Positions 1 to 5,190 of a stretch of 5,190 nucleotides of DNA are shown piece by piece. The DNA is taken from the NCBI GenBank assembly GCA_003645395.1, contig QNFC01000142.1, forward strand, positions 1-5,190, written 5' to 3'. The position numbers and the translations under genes were made by a program. Under the pieces are notes generated by a model. It searched no databases and was not told the DNA's origin. It saw nothing but the letters and a program-made list of their open reading frames with translations. The stretch comes from Gammaproteobacteria bacterium (GTDB taxonomy: Bacteria; Pseudomonadota; Gammaproteobacteria; Immundisolibacterales; Immundisolibacteraceae). Positions within the stretch are counted from its first letter, which is position 1. Each line of letters begins with the position of its first letter.

Positions 1-559
1 AGTCGCCTTCCTGCTTGTCCATACCAAACGCCAGCGCGGCGGCGGTAGGTTCGTTAATAATGCGTTTAACATCAAGCCCGGCAATCCGCCCAGCATCTTT
101 AGTCGCCTGACGCTGAGAATCATCAAAGTAGGCCGGCACCGTAATAACCGCCTCAGTAACCTCTTCGCCTAGATAATCCTCAGCGGTCTTTTTCATTTTC
201 TGCAAAATACGGGCGGAGACCTCAGGCGCAGACATTTTCTTGCCGTTAGCTTCAACCCAGGCGTCGCCGTTATCGGCCTTAACTACTTTATAAGGCACGA
301 TTTTCAGGTCTTCCTGCACCACATCATCTTCAAAACGCCGACCGATCAGCCGTTTCACAGCATAGATGGTGTTTTCTGGATTAGTTACCGCCTGGCGCTT
401 GGCCGCCGCACCCACTAACACCTCTTCCGGCGTATAGGCCACAATGGACGGGGTAGTACGATCACCCTCAGCGTTCTCGATTACCCGAGGAGCTTTCCCC
501 TCCATCACCGCAACACAGGAGTTGGTAGTTCCCAGGTCGATTCCAATAATTTTTCCCAT
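1..559 (-). CDS. dnaK: Molecular chaperone DnaK (Hsp70), N-terminal part, truncated by window edge
   Basis: DnaK is the cytoplasmic Hsp70 ATPase that binds exposed hydrophobic peptide segments and works with DnaJ and GrpE. The start is the ATG at 559-557, preceded by a GGAG ribosome binding site. The frame is open for 186 codons to the left edge, so roughly the first 30% of a protein usually near 640 residues is present. What is visible is the first half of the ATPase domain: MGKIIGIDLGTTNS at residues 1-14 (first Hsp70 signature and phosphate loop), KRLIGRRF at 69-76 with Lys69 matching the catalytic Lys70 of E. coli, VITVPAYFDDSQRQAT at 138-153, and IINEPTAAALAFG at 167-179. The rest of the ATPase domain, the linker and the substrate-binding domain lie outside. 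It is the last of three same-strand heat-shock genes in the window, 295 nt after grpE, with its own sigma-32-like promoter. The identification is essentially certain. Confidence 0.98.
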   Translation of the reverse strand, partial: MGKIIGIDLGTTNSCVAVMEGKAPRVIENAEGDRTTPSIVAYTPEEVLVGAAAKRQAVTNPENTIYAVKRLIGRRFEDDVVQEDLKIVPYKVVKADNGDAWVEANGKKMSAPEVSARILQKMKKTAEDYLGEEVTEAVITVPAYFDDSQRQATKDAGRIAGLDVKRIINEPTAAALAFGMDKQEGD

Positions 560-568
560 TTTTCTTAT

Positions 569-572
569 CTCC
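569..572 (-). promoter_or_regulatory. Ribosome binding site of dnaK
   Basis: On the minus strand the sequence reads GGAG, followed by 9 nt and then ATG. It is the clearest Shine-Dalgarno match among the genes in the window and fixes the dnaK start at 559. Confidence 0.75.
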
Positions 573-577
573 ATATA

Positions 578-594
578 GTCCGCTTAATGCGAAC
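578..594 (-). other. Possible stem-loop in the dnaK mRNA leader, just upstream of the ribosome binding site
   Basis: The transcript strand reads GUUCGC-AUUAA-GCGGAC. This gives a six-pair stem (one G-U pair) with a five-base loop that ends 5 nt before the GGAG. The stem leaves the ribosome binding site free, so it does not look like a simple occluding thermosensor. It could stabilise the mRNA or be chance. A second small stem-loop of five pairs can be drawn at 621-638 in the same leader. Pairing was found by eye, and no folding energy was computed. Confidence 0.3.
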
Positions 595-694
595 GCTTCA
601 GGTGAATTCTTCAGCCCCCGGCCAACCGAAAACCTGGCATAACAACTAGCCTACTGGTTACCGGTGACAAACTCGGAATAACTGCGTTAACGGA

Positions 695-724
695 TAAATG
701 AGGTGGCGGCACCCTGTTTTCAAG
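695..724 (-). promoter_or_regulatory. Sigma-32 (RpoH)-type heat-shock promoter of dnaK
   Basis: On the minus strand a -35 element CTTGAAA (724-718) is followed by 14 nt and a -10 element CCTCATTTA (703-695). The known E. coli RpoH consensus is CTTGAAA, about 13-15 nt, CCCCATnT. The -35 is therefore perfect and the -10 has one mismatch. Transcription would begin near 688, giving a leader of about 130 nt before dnaK. The promoter would let dnaK respond to heat separately from hrcA and grpE. Confidence 0.75.
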
Positions 725-854
725 GCCGTCAGAAAAAAATTGCGACGTTATCTATAACCCACTATCACAGCCCCTTTAGTCACTCAAAAGGAATCGCCCA
801 AAAACAACTGTTGAAATATCTTAATAGTGAGAAATCGCTGGAATTTGCCTTGAC

Positions 855-1433
855 CTAGGCGACACCGTCAGACGGCGCTTTTGCCACTATCACCATGGCC
901 GGCCTCAACAGCCGGTCATGCAGCTGATAGCCCTTCTGTATCACCTCTAACACATGATTGGGCGCAATTTCATCACTAGGCACCATGGTAATCGCCTGAT
1001 GCAGATCGGGATTAAACAGTTCACCCTGAGGAGACAGGGCGACCACACTGTTTTTCTCGAAGGTTTTCAACAGTAGATCAAGCGTCATCTGCACCCCTTC
1101 TGCGCTCGATTCATCACCCGCAAGAGCGGCTTCCAGGCTATCGACCACTGCCACAAGTTCGCGCAGCAATTTTTCGCTGCCAAATTTATGGGCATTCTGT
1201 ACATCCCGCTGGGTACGCCTGCGTAAATTTTCCTGCTCAGCTACCGCCCGCAACGACGCTTCGCGTAATTGATCAGCCTCATCTAGCGCCGCTTGCAACT
1301 GCTCTTCCAGAGTTAATTCACTCGCTTCGCTGTCAGATGAGTTTTCCTGATCGTTCTGAGCGAGTTTATTCAGGTCAGATTCCACTGCTTCCAGTTCAGT
1401 ATCAGATTCTGTGCCGTTAGATTGCTCATTCAT
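855..1433 (-). CDS. grpE: GrpE, nucleotide exchange factor of DnaK
   Basis: GrpE is a cytoplasmic dimer that opens the DnaK nucleotide cleft and releases ADP, resetting the chaperone cycle. The 192-residue length is normal for the family. The N-terminal 45 or so residues are acidic, Ser/Glu/Asp-rich and probably disordered. A long helix or coiled coil follows from about 40 to 100, including the conserved AEQENLRRRTQRD at 65-77. The C-terminal beta domain that contacts DnaK holds FNPDLHQAITMV at 140-151 and the family signature region from about 162 to 185 (VIQKGYQLHDRLLRPAMV). The start ATG (1433-1431) has only a weak GGAA about 7 nt upstream, but no better in-frame start fits the family. The gene lies 131 nt after hrcA and 295 nt before dnaK and has its own sigma-32-like promoter. 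No convincing terminator follows it. Confidence 0.96.
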   Translation of the reverse strand: MNEQSNGTESDTELEAVESDLNKLAQNDQENSSDSEASELTLEEQLQAALDEADQLREASLRAVAEQENLRRRTQRDVQNAHKFGSEKLLRELVAVVDSLEAALAGDESSAEGVQMTLDLLLKTFEKNSVVALSPQGELFNPDLHQAITMVPSDEIAPNHVLEVIQKGYQLHDRLLRPAMVIVAKAPSDGVA

Positions 1434-1522
1434 ACTGTTTTTCCAATTACTTTTTGGGAGGATTTGATTGCGATTTTTGCCAGGTTATATTGATTTGTTA
1501 CAGCTCTTCTCACATACCTGCC

Positions 1523-1550
1523 ATTTGGGGGTGATTCGTTCTATTTCAAC
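1523..1550 (-). promoter_or_regulatory. Sigma-32 (RpoH)-type heat-shock promoter of grpE
   Basis: On the minus strand GTTGAAA (1550-1544) is followed by 13 nt and CCCCAAAT (1530-1523). Against the RpoH consensus CTTGAAA and CCCCATnT this is 6 of 7 in the -35 and one mismatch in the -10, with good spacing. Transcription would start near 1516, leaving about 80 nt before the grpE ATG. It sits in the hrcA-grpE gap, so grpE (and possibly dnaK by read-through) could be induced without hrcA. Confidence 0.65.
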
Positions 1551-1564
1551 CCTTAACAGCAGTG

Positions 1565-2602
1565 TTATTTGTTCATTGCAGCACCCACCAACCGAGCTGT
1601 CACATCCACCAGAGAAACAACACGACCGTAAGCCATTCGCGTAGGCCCAACCACCCCGAGCATACCCAGAACTTCGCCATCCACCTCGTAGGGCGCCGCG
1701 ACCAGCGAATAGTCCTCATAAAACCCGTATTCAGACCCGGCGCCAATAAACACCTTTACCCCCTCAGCACGTGCGCACCGATCCAGCAACTGCAGCATGC
1801 CCCGACGCTCATCAAAAGCTGCAAAAAGCTCCCGCAAGCGTTCCATGTCAGTGGGCCGAGCCTGTTCGGTAAGCAAGTTTGACTCACCCTTCAGAACGAA
1901 TTCGTCCTCACTACTTACCTCAGTTGCCAGGCGCGTGGCCAAATCAGTTACCCCCCGCATCGACTCGTCGACCTCCTGACGTAGAGTTTGCAGATGCTCC
2001 GCTAACCACGCCTGCATTTGCACTAACGTCTTGCCAACACAGTGCTCAGCAAGAAAATGGCCAGCTCGCCGCAATTCTTCTGCCCCATAGATCTGCTCAC
2101 AGTGGAAAATGCGGTTGCTCACCCCGCCATTGCTGGTAACTAGTACCGCCATTACTCGCTGGTCAGACAGGGCTAAAAACTCGATATGCTCCAGCGTTCT
2201 TCGCTCAGCACGCGGCATCACCACCAGACTTGCCAGATGGCTCACGTCTGCCAGCAGGGTTGAAGCAGAGGTCAATAAATCATCGGCGCCAGATTGCACA
2301 ACCAGCTCGGTCTGTACCTGTGTCAGCTGGCCAGCGCTAAGCGGTTTAACGGTCAGTAGTGAATCAACAAATAGGCGCAATCCGGCATCGGTGGGAACAC
2401 GCCCGGCGGATGCATGGGGCGAACGCAGCAACCCAAGCCGTTCCAGGTCACCCATGACATTTCGAATCGTGGCCGGACTTAAACCGAACCCCGCCTCTTT
2501 TGCAAGGGTTTTGGAACCCACCGGCTGACCATCCTGCAGATAGTGTTCTACCAGGCCTTTGAACAGAGCCAGGGCCCGTTCATCTGATTTTATCTCGTCC
2601 AT
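1565..2602 (-). CDS. hrcA: HrcA, heat-inducible transcription repressor
   Basis: HrcA is a dimeric repressor that, in characterised bacteria, binds CIRCE operators upstream of groESL and/or dnaK operons and is kept active by GroEL. The 345-residue length is typical. The N-terminal winged-helix domain spans about residues 1-75, with the recognition-helix region LSPATIRNVMGDLE at 41-54 followed by the wing RSPHASAGRVPTDAG at 60-74. The middle is the GAF-like dimerisation region. The C-terminal family block contains KVFIGAGSEYG at 283-293 and GMLGVVGPTRMAYGRV at 313-328. The start ATG (2602-2600) agrees with the family N-terminus, but only a weak purine stretch (ACAGACAGAAA) precedes it. It is first of the minus-strand chaperone genes and divergent from nadK. 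No CIRCE was found in the window, so its targets here are unknown; groESL elsewhere is an inference. Its family identity is secure. Confidence 0.96.
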   Translation of the reverse strand: MDEIKSDERALALFKGLVEHYLQDGQPVGSKTLAKEAGFGLSPATIRNVMGDLERLGLLRSPHASAGRVPTDAGLRLFVDSLLTVKPLSAGQLTQVQTELVVQSGADDLLTSASTLLADVSHLASLVVMPRAERRTLEHIEFLALSDQRVMAVLVTSNGGVSNRIFHCEQIYGAEELRRAGHFLAEHCVGKTLVQMQAWLAEHLQTLRQEVDESMRGVTDLATRLATEVSSEDEFVLKGESNLLTEQARPTDMERLRELFAAFDERRGMLQLLDRCARAEGVKVFIGAGSEYGFYEDYSLVAAPYEVDGEVLGMLGVVGPTRMAYGRVVSLVDVTARLVGAAMNK

Positions 2603-2623
2603 TTTCTGTCTGTTTATTGCCTA

Positions 2624-2655
2624 TTACTGAGGCTCCGGCATACGGCACCTTCAAG
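2624..2655 (-). promoter_or_regulatory. Possible sigma-32-type promoter of hrcA
   Basis: On the minus strand CTTGAAG (2655-2649) is followed by 16 nt and CCTCAGTAA (2632-2624). The -35 core CTTGAA is perfect, but the -10 matches the CCCCATnT consensus only in part and the spacing is at the long end. Transcription would start about 15 nt before the hrcA ATG. I saw no better sigma-70-type promoter for hrcA in the divergent region. This is the weakest of the three heat-shock promoter calls. Confidence 0.4.
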
Positions 2656-2715
2656 AATTACGTGGCGTCGACGGCTCCTCTATTCAACCCCCAAAAAAGG
2701 CTCTTGCGCAATCAA

Positions 2716-2744
2716 TTGGCGGCTTTCAATGCTCATGGTAGAGT
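2716..2744 (+). promoter_or_regulatory. Possible sigma-70-type promoter of nadK
   Basis: TTGGCG (2716-2721), a 17-nt spacer and TAGAGT (2739-2744) match the sigma-70 hexamers at 4 of 6 positions each, with ideal spacing. Transcription would begin near 2751. That leaves a short leader carrying GAGGA (2758-2762), 11 nt before the nadK ATG, as a plausible ribosome binding site. Matches of this quality occur by chance, so this is tentative. Confidence 0.35.
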
Positions 2745-2773
2745 GCCTCGCCCATTTGAGGAAATCCATTTAG

Positions 2774-3637
2774 ATGTCTGCCCAATTCAACCAGGTTGGC
2801 GTTGTTTATCGAAATGAAAACGATGCAACGCTCAAGGCGCTTCAGCGACTAAAAAGCTTCCTGTCCGCACGAAAGATTAACTTTAATGAATCGGCTATCA
2901 CATCCCAGCCCTGCGCAAACAATCTGCGCGTGGAGGACACATCGGCGATGGGTGGCGCTGACCTGATCATCGTCCTCGGGGGCGACGGTTCAATGCTTGC
3001 CGCTGCGCGGGCCTTTGCAGCGCAGGAGATTCCGTTACTCGGGATCAATCTCGGACGACTCGGGTTTTTGACCGATATCCCGCTAAATGAAATGGAACCG
3101 GTACTGGATGAGATTTTCGCCGGAAACCTGCGTGAAGAAAGACGACTCTTGCTACAAATGGATATCCTGCGCAACGGCGATCTGATCGCAAAAGAGGTGG
3201 CTTTTAACGACGTCGTGCTGCACAAGTGGGAAAGCTTGCGCATGGTCGAATTTGAGACCTTTGTCGATGACCACCTGGTTCACCGTCAACGGGCCGATGG
3301 CATGATCGTGAGCACGCCCACCGGTTCCACCGCTTACGCTCTGTCCACAGGTGGTCCCATCGCAGACCCGGCCATGGAAGCCATTTTGCTGGTACCTATC
3401 AGCCCGCATGCCATGACCGGTCGCCCAATGGTCGTACCTGGCAGCAGCAGAATTGAAATCAAATTGATGGTGCCGGCCATTGATACCCGTGTTTCCTATG
3501 ACGGCCAGGGCAACCTTAAGTTATCCGGCGCTGATGTATTGCGGATCACCGCCAGTCCGCACAAGGCCCGCTTGATTCACCCTGCCGACTATGACTATTT
3601 CGAGTTACTACGCACAAAATTGCACTGGGGTAAGTAA
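2774..3637 (+). CDS. nadK: NAD kinase (ATP-dependent, NadK family)
   Basis: NadK phosphorylates NAD+ at the 2'-hydroxyl of its adenosine ribose, using ATP, to make NADP+. This is the only de novo route to NADP in most bacteria, and it takes place in the cytoplasm. The 287-residue length is close to the 292 of E. coli. Key motifs are all present: VLGGDGSML at 67-75 (the GGDG phosphate-binding motif, with the catalytic Asp71), LGINLGRLGFLTD at 89-101, NDVVLHK at 145-151 (the NE/D motif), DGMIVSTPTGSTAYALSTGG at 175-194 (the second conserved NAD-binding block), and PHAMTGRPMVVP at 211-222. GAGGA lies 11 nt before the ATG. The gene is divergent from hrcA and is followed 84 nt later by recN on the same strand. 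The same nadK-recN pairing next to grpE is known in E. coli and relatives. Nothing is broken or unusual. Confidence 0.97.
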   Translation: MSAQFNQVGVVYRNENDATLKALQRLKSFLSARKINFNESAITSQPCANNLRVEDTSAMGGADLIIVLGGDGSMLAAARAFAAQEIPLLGINLGRLGFLTDIPLNEMEPVLDEIFAGNLREERRLLLQMDILRNGDLIAKEVAFNDVVLHKWESLRMVEFETFVDDHLVHRQRADGMIVSTPTGSTAYALSTGGPIADPAMEAILLVPISPHAMTGRPMVVPGSSRIEIKLMVPAIDTRVSYDGQGNLKLSGADVLRITASPHKARLIHPADYDYFELLRTKLHWGK

Positions 3638-3721
3638 GATCCTTTACCGTCAGCTTCATCGCCAACCCCACCACAAATCGCGCACTAACCTTGCGCTAAG
3701 CCCACCCAAATACTCACTCCG
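3638..3721 (+). other. C-rich, G-poor nadK-recN spacer
   Basis: This 84-nt gap contains about 43% C and only about 12% G by hand count. It holds no clear Shine-Dalgarno sequence, no hairpin followed by a T-run and no CTGT-N8-ACAG LexA box. The message through it should be largely unstructured. Such C-over-G stretches resemble Rho utilisation sites, but they also occur in leaders translated with little Shine-Dalgarno help. No promoter with good -35 and -10 matches was found here, so recN may be co-transcribed with nadK. Confidence 0.4.
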
Positions 3722-5190
3722 ATGTTGACCGACCTTTCTATCCGCAACCTGGCCGTCGTCGAACAGGCAGAACTTCAGTTTGAGCGTGGCCTGACCACCC
3801 TCACCGGAGAAACCGGCGCGGGTAAATCGATCATTATCCAGGCACTGTTACTGGTGCTCGGCGAACGAGCCAGCAGCGACACCGTGCGTAGCGGTGAAAC
3901 TCGCGGCGAGATTACGGCGCTGTTTGACCTTAACGACAGCGCGCCCGCGCTGCACTGGCTGCAGACACAGGAACTTGACGACGGCACAGAGTGCCAGCTG
4001 CGCCGTACCATCAGCGCCGATGGCCGGTCAAAAAGTTATATCAATGGTCGGCCCACTCCGGCTGGCCGAGTTCGCGAACTCGGCAGCTTACTAATGGACA
4101 TTCACGGTCAACACGAATACCAGCAGCTCTTAAAAAGCGACGCCCAGCGCGCACTACTAGACAGTTTTGGCAGGCTTAAGCCGCTTGTGGACAAGCTCTC
4201 AACTCACTACCAAACCTGGCGCGAACTTGACCAGCAATACCGCGACCTCGCCGCCCAGCAGCTCGACCAACAAGCGGCCATCGATCTGCTCACCTTTCAA
4301 TTGCAGGAACTGCAAACTCTGGCCCTGCAATCCGACGAGTGGGATGAACTGCAACAACAGCAGCAGCGCGCAAAACATGGACACACCCTGCTGGAAAGTT
4401 GTCAGCAGCTGATAAAACTGCTTGACGACGACGACACTAATATCCGCTCATTGATGGCTGCCGCCCGCCAGCACATCAGTCAACTGCAGGAAATCGACAC
4501 TGAATGCACTGCAATCGCGCAGATGATTGAAGAGGCCGACATTCAAATTAACGAAGCCAGTCGAGCAATCCGCCACTATGCCGACGGGCTGGATAACGAC
4601 CCACAACAACTAGCATGGGTAGAAGAACGTATCAGCGACGCCATCGTGCTAGCGCGCAAACATCACTGCGAGCCGCAACAACTGCCGGAACAGGAACAGC
4701 TGTTAATCCAGCAGCTCGACGACATTGAACACAGTGACGACCGACTCGCGGACCTGTTTCAGCAGGTCCAGAACCTGCGCCAGCAATACGACAAGCTAGC
4801 GACAAAACTCACCGCTAAGCGCCAGCGGGCGGCAAATGACCTTTCCAACCAGGTGACCGAGAAATTGCGCCAACTGGGCATGAACGAAGCACGACTCGTT
4901 ATTCAACTGAATCCCCGCGACGAGACCGCACCTCATCCGCAAGGTATGGAAAAAATTAGCTACCTGTTCAGCGCCAATCCCGGCATGCAGCCGGGCCTGC
5001 TCGGACGAATTGCATCGGGCGGAGAGCTGTCGCGCATTAGCCTGGCACTACAGGTATGCGCCCAGGGCCAGAGCGCCGTGCCCACCCTGGTTTTTGACGA
5101 AGTAGACGTAGGCGTTGGCGGTGCAGTGGCGGAAATAGTTGGCCACCTGTTAAGCGAACTGGGGGCACAACGCCAGGTCTTCTGCATTAC
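3722..5190 (+). CDS. recN: DNA repair protein RecN (SMC-like ATPase), 3' end truncated by window edge
   Basis: RecN is a cytoplasmic SMC-like ATPase that acts early in RecA-dependent double-strand-break repair. The frame is open for 489 codons to the right edge. E. coli RecN has about 553 residues, so some 60-70 are missing. The N-terminal ATPase half holds Walker A GETGAGKS at 29-36 and the family motif DIHGQHE at 126-132. Residues from about 150 to 390 are Gln/Leu/Glu-rich and predicted by eye to be a coiled coil. The C-terminal ATPase half holds the ABC signature SGGELSRI at 432-439 and Walker B TLVFDEVDVG at 455-464, with Glu460 the catalytic base. The ATG at 3722 gives the usual N-terminus (MLTDLSIRNLAVVE). 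An in-frame stop at 3686 and no start between exclude an upstream ATG. No Shine-Dalgarno sequence precedes it. The gene lies 84 nt after nadK. Confidence 0.96.
   Translation, partial: MLTDLSIRNLAVVEQAELQFERGLTTLTGETGAGKSIIIQALLLVLGERASSDTVRSGETRGEITALFDLNDSAPALHWLQTQELDDGTECQLRRTISADGRSKSYINGRPTPAGRVRELGSLLMDIHGQHEYQQLLKSDAQRALLDSFGRLKPLVDKLSTHYQTWRELDQQYRDLAAQQLDQQAAIDLLTFQLQELQTLALQSDEWDELQQQQQRAKHGHTLLESCQQLIKLLDDDDTNIRSLMAAARQHISQLQEIDTECTAIAQMIEEADIQINEASRAIRHYADGLDNDPQQLAWVEERISDAIVLARKHHCEPQQLPEQEQLLIQQLDDIEHSDDRLADLFQQVQNLRQQYDKLATKLTAKRQRAANDLSNQVTEKLRQLGMNEARLVIQLNPRDETAPHPQGMEKISYLFSANPGMQPGLLGRIASGGELSRISLALQVCAQGQSAVPTLVFDEVDVGVGGAVAEIVGHLLSELGAQRQVFCI

Noticed and set aside
655..672. 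Near-palindrome GTTACCGGTGAC in the dnaK leader
   Set aside because: It is only 12 nt and imperfect, it occurs once, and it matches no operator I know.
733..758. Possible terminator between grpE and dnaK on the minus strand: inverted repeat GTTAT/ATAAC (747-758) followed by seven T (739-733)
   Set aside because: The realistic stem is only four A/T-rich pairs, and 7 nt separate it from the T-run. This is too weak to call an intrinsic terminator.
776..785. TTAGTCACTC, resembling a CIRCE half-site
   Set aside because: It has an extra base relative to TTAGCACTC, and no matching GAGTGCTAA arm lies about 9 nt away.
773..791. Inverted repeat CCTTT / AAAGG
   Set aside because: It is a five-pair, mostly A/T stem with a nine-base loop and no T-run, likely to be chance.
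1562..1882. Plus-strand open frame of 106 codons, and several others opposite hrcA, nadK and recN
   Set aside because: They lie antisense or out of frame to well-recognised genes, have low-complexity His/Arg/Ser/Pro-rich products typical of shadow frames, and resemble no known family.
2617..2817. Plus-strand open frame of 66 codons across the hrcA-nadK divergent region
   Set aside because: It overlaps the promoters and the nadK start in another frame. There is no recognisable domain and no clear ribosome binding site.
3341..3350. CTGTCCACAG palindrome, LexA-box-like ends
   Set aside because: The spacing is 2 nt instead of 8, and it lies inside the conserved ALSTGG coding block of nadK.

Overview
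This 5.2 kb window looks like chromosomal core sequence from a gammaproteobacterium. The protein sequences of DnaK, GrpE, NAD kinase and RecN are of the gammaproteobacterial type. The layout, grpE divergent from nadK-recN, also resembles the arrangement in E. coli and relatives. Unlike enterobacteria, this organism has an hrcA gene between grpE and nadK. That would suit a non-enteric, possibly marine or aquatic lineage (for example a Cellvibrionales-like group), but the taxon is an inference and cannot be fixed from this sequence alone.

The left half (bases 1-2602) is a heat-shock chaperone cluster on the minus strand, read hrcA, then grpE, then dnaK. hrcA (345 codons) encodes the heat-shock repressor. 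grpE (192 codons) encodes the nucleotide exchange factor. The first 186 codons of dnaK run off the left edge. The gaps are long for a tight operon: 131 nt between hrcA and grpE, and 295 nt between grpE and dnaK. Each of the three genes is preceded by a sequence resembling a sigma-32 (RpoH) heat-shock promoter. The copies before dnaK and grpE are good matches and the one before hrcA is weaker. No CIRCE element, the HrcA operator, is visible anywhere in the window.

The right half (bases 2603-5190) runs on the plus strand. A 171-nt divergent promoter region is followed by nadK (287 codons, NAD kinase). After 84 nt of C-rich, G-poor spacer comes recN (489 codons present; the 3' end runs off the right edge), which encodes an SMC-like DNA repair ATPase. 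No LexA box of the CTGT-N8-ACAG type and no clear Shine-Dalgarno sequence were found before recN.

Together the genes cover protein-folding stress (DnaK-GrpE, with HrcA and probably sigma-32 as regulators), NADP supply and double-strand-break repair. No mobile element, CRISPR array, tRNA, rRNA, frameshift or sign of horizontal transfer was seen. I found no previously undescribed system. The points worth a second look are regulatory: serial sigma-32-like promoters combined with a retained HrcA, a leader hairpin before dnaK, and the unusual recN leader.
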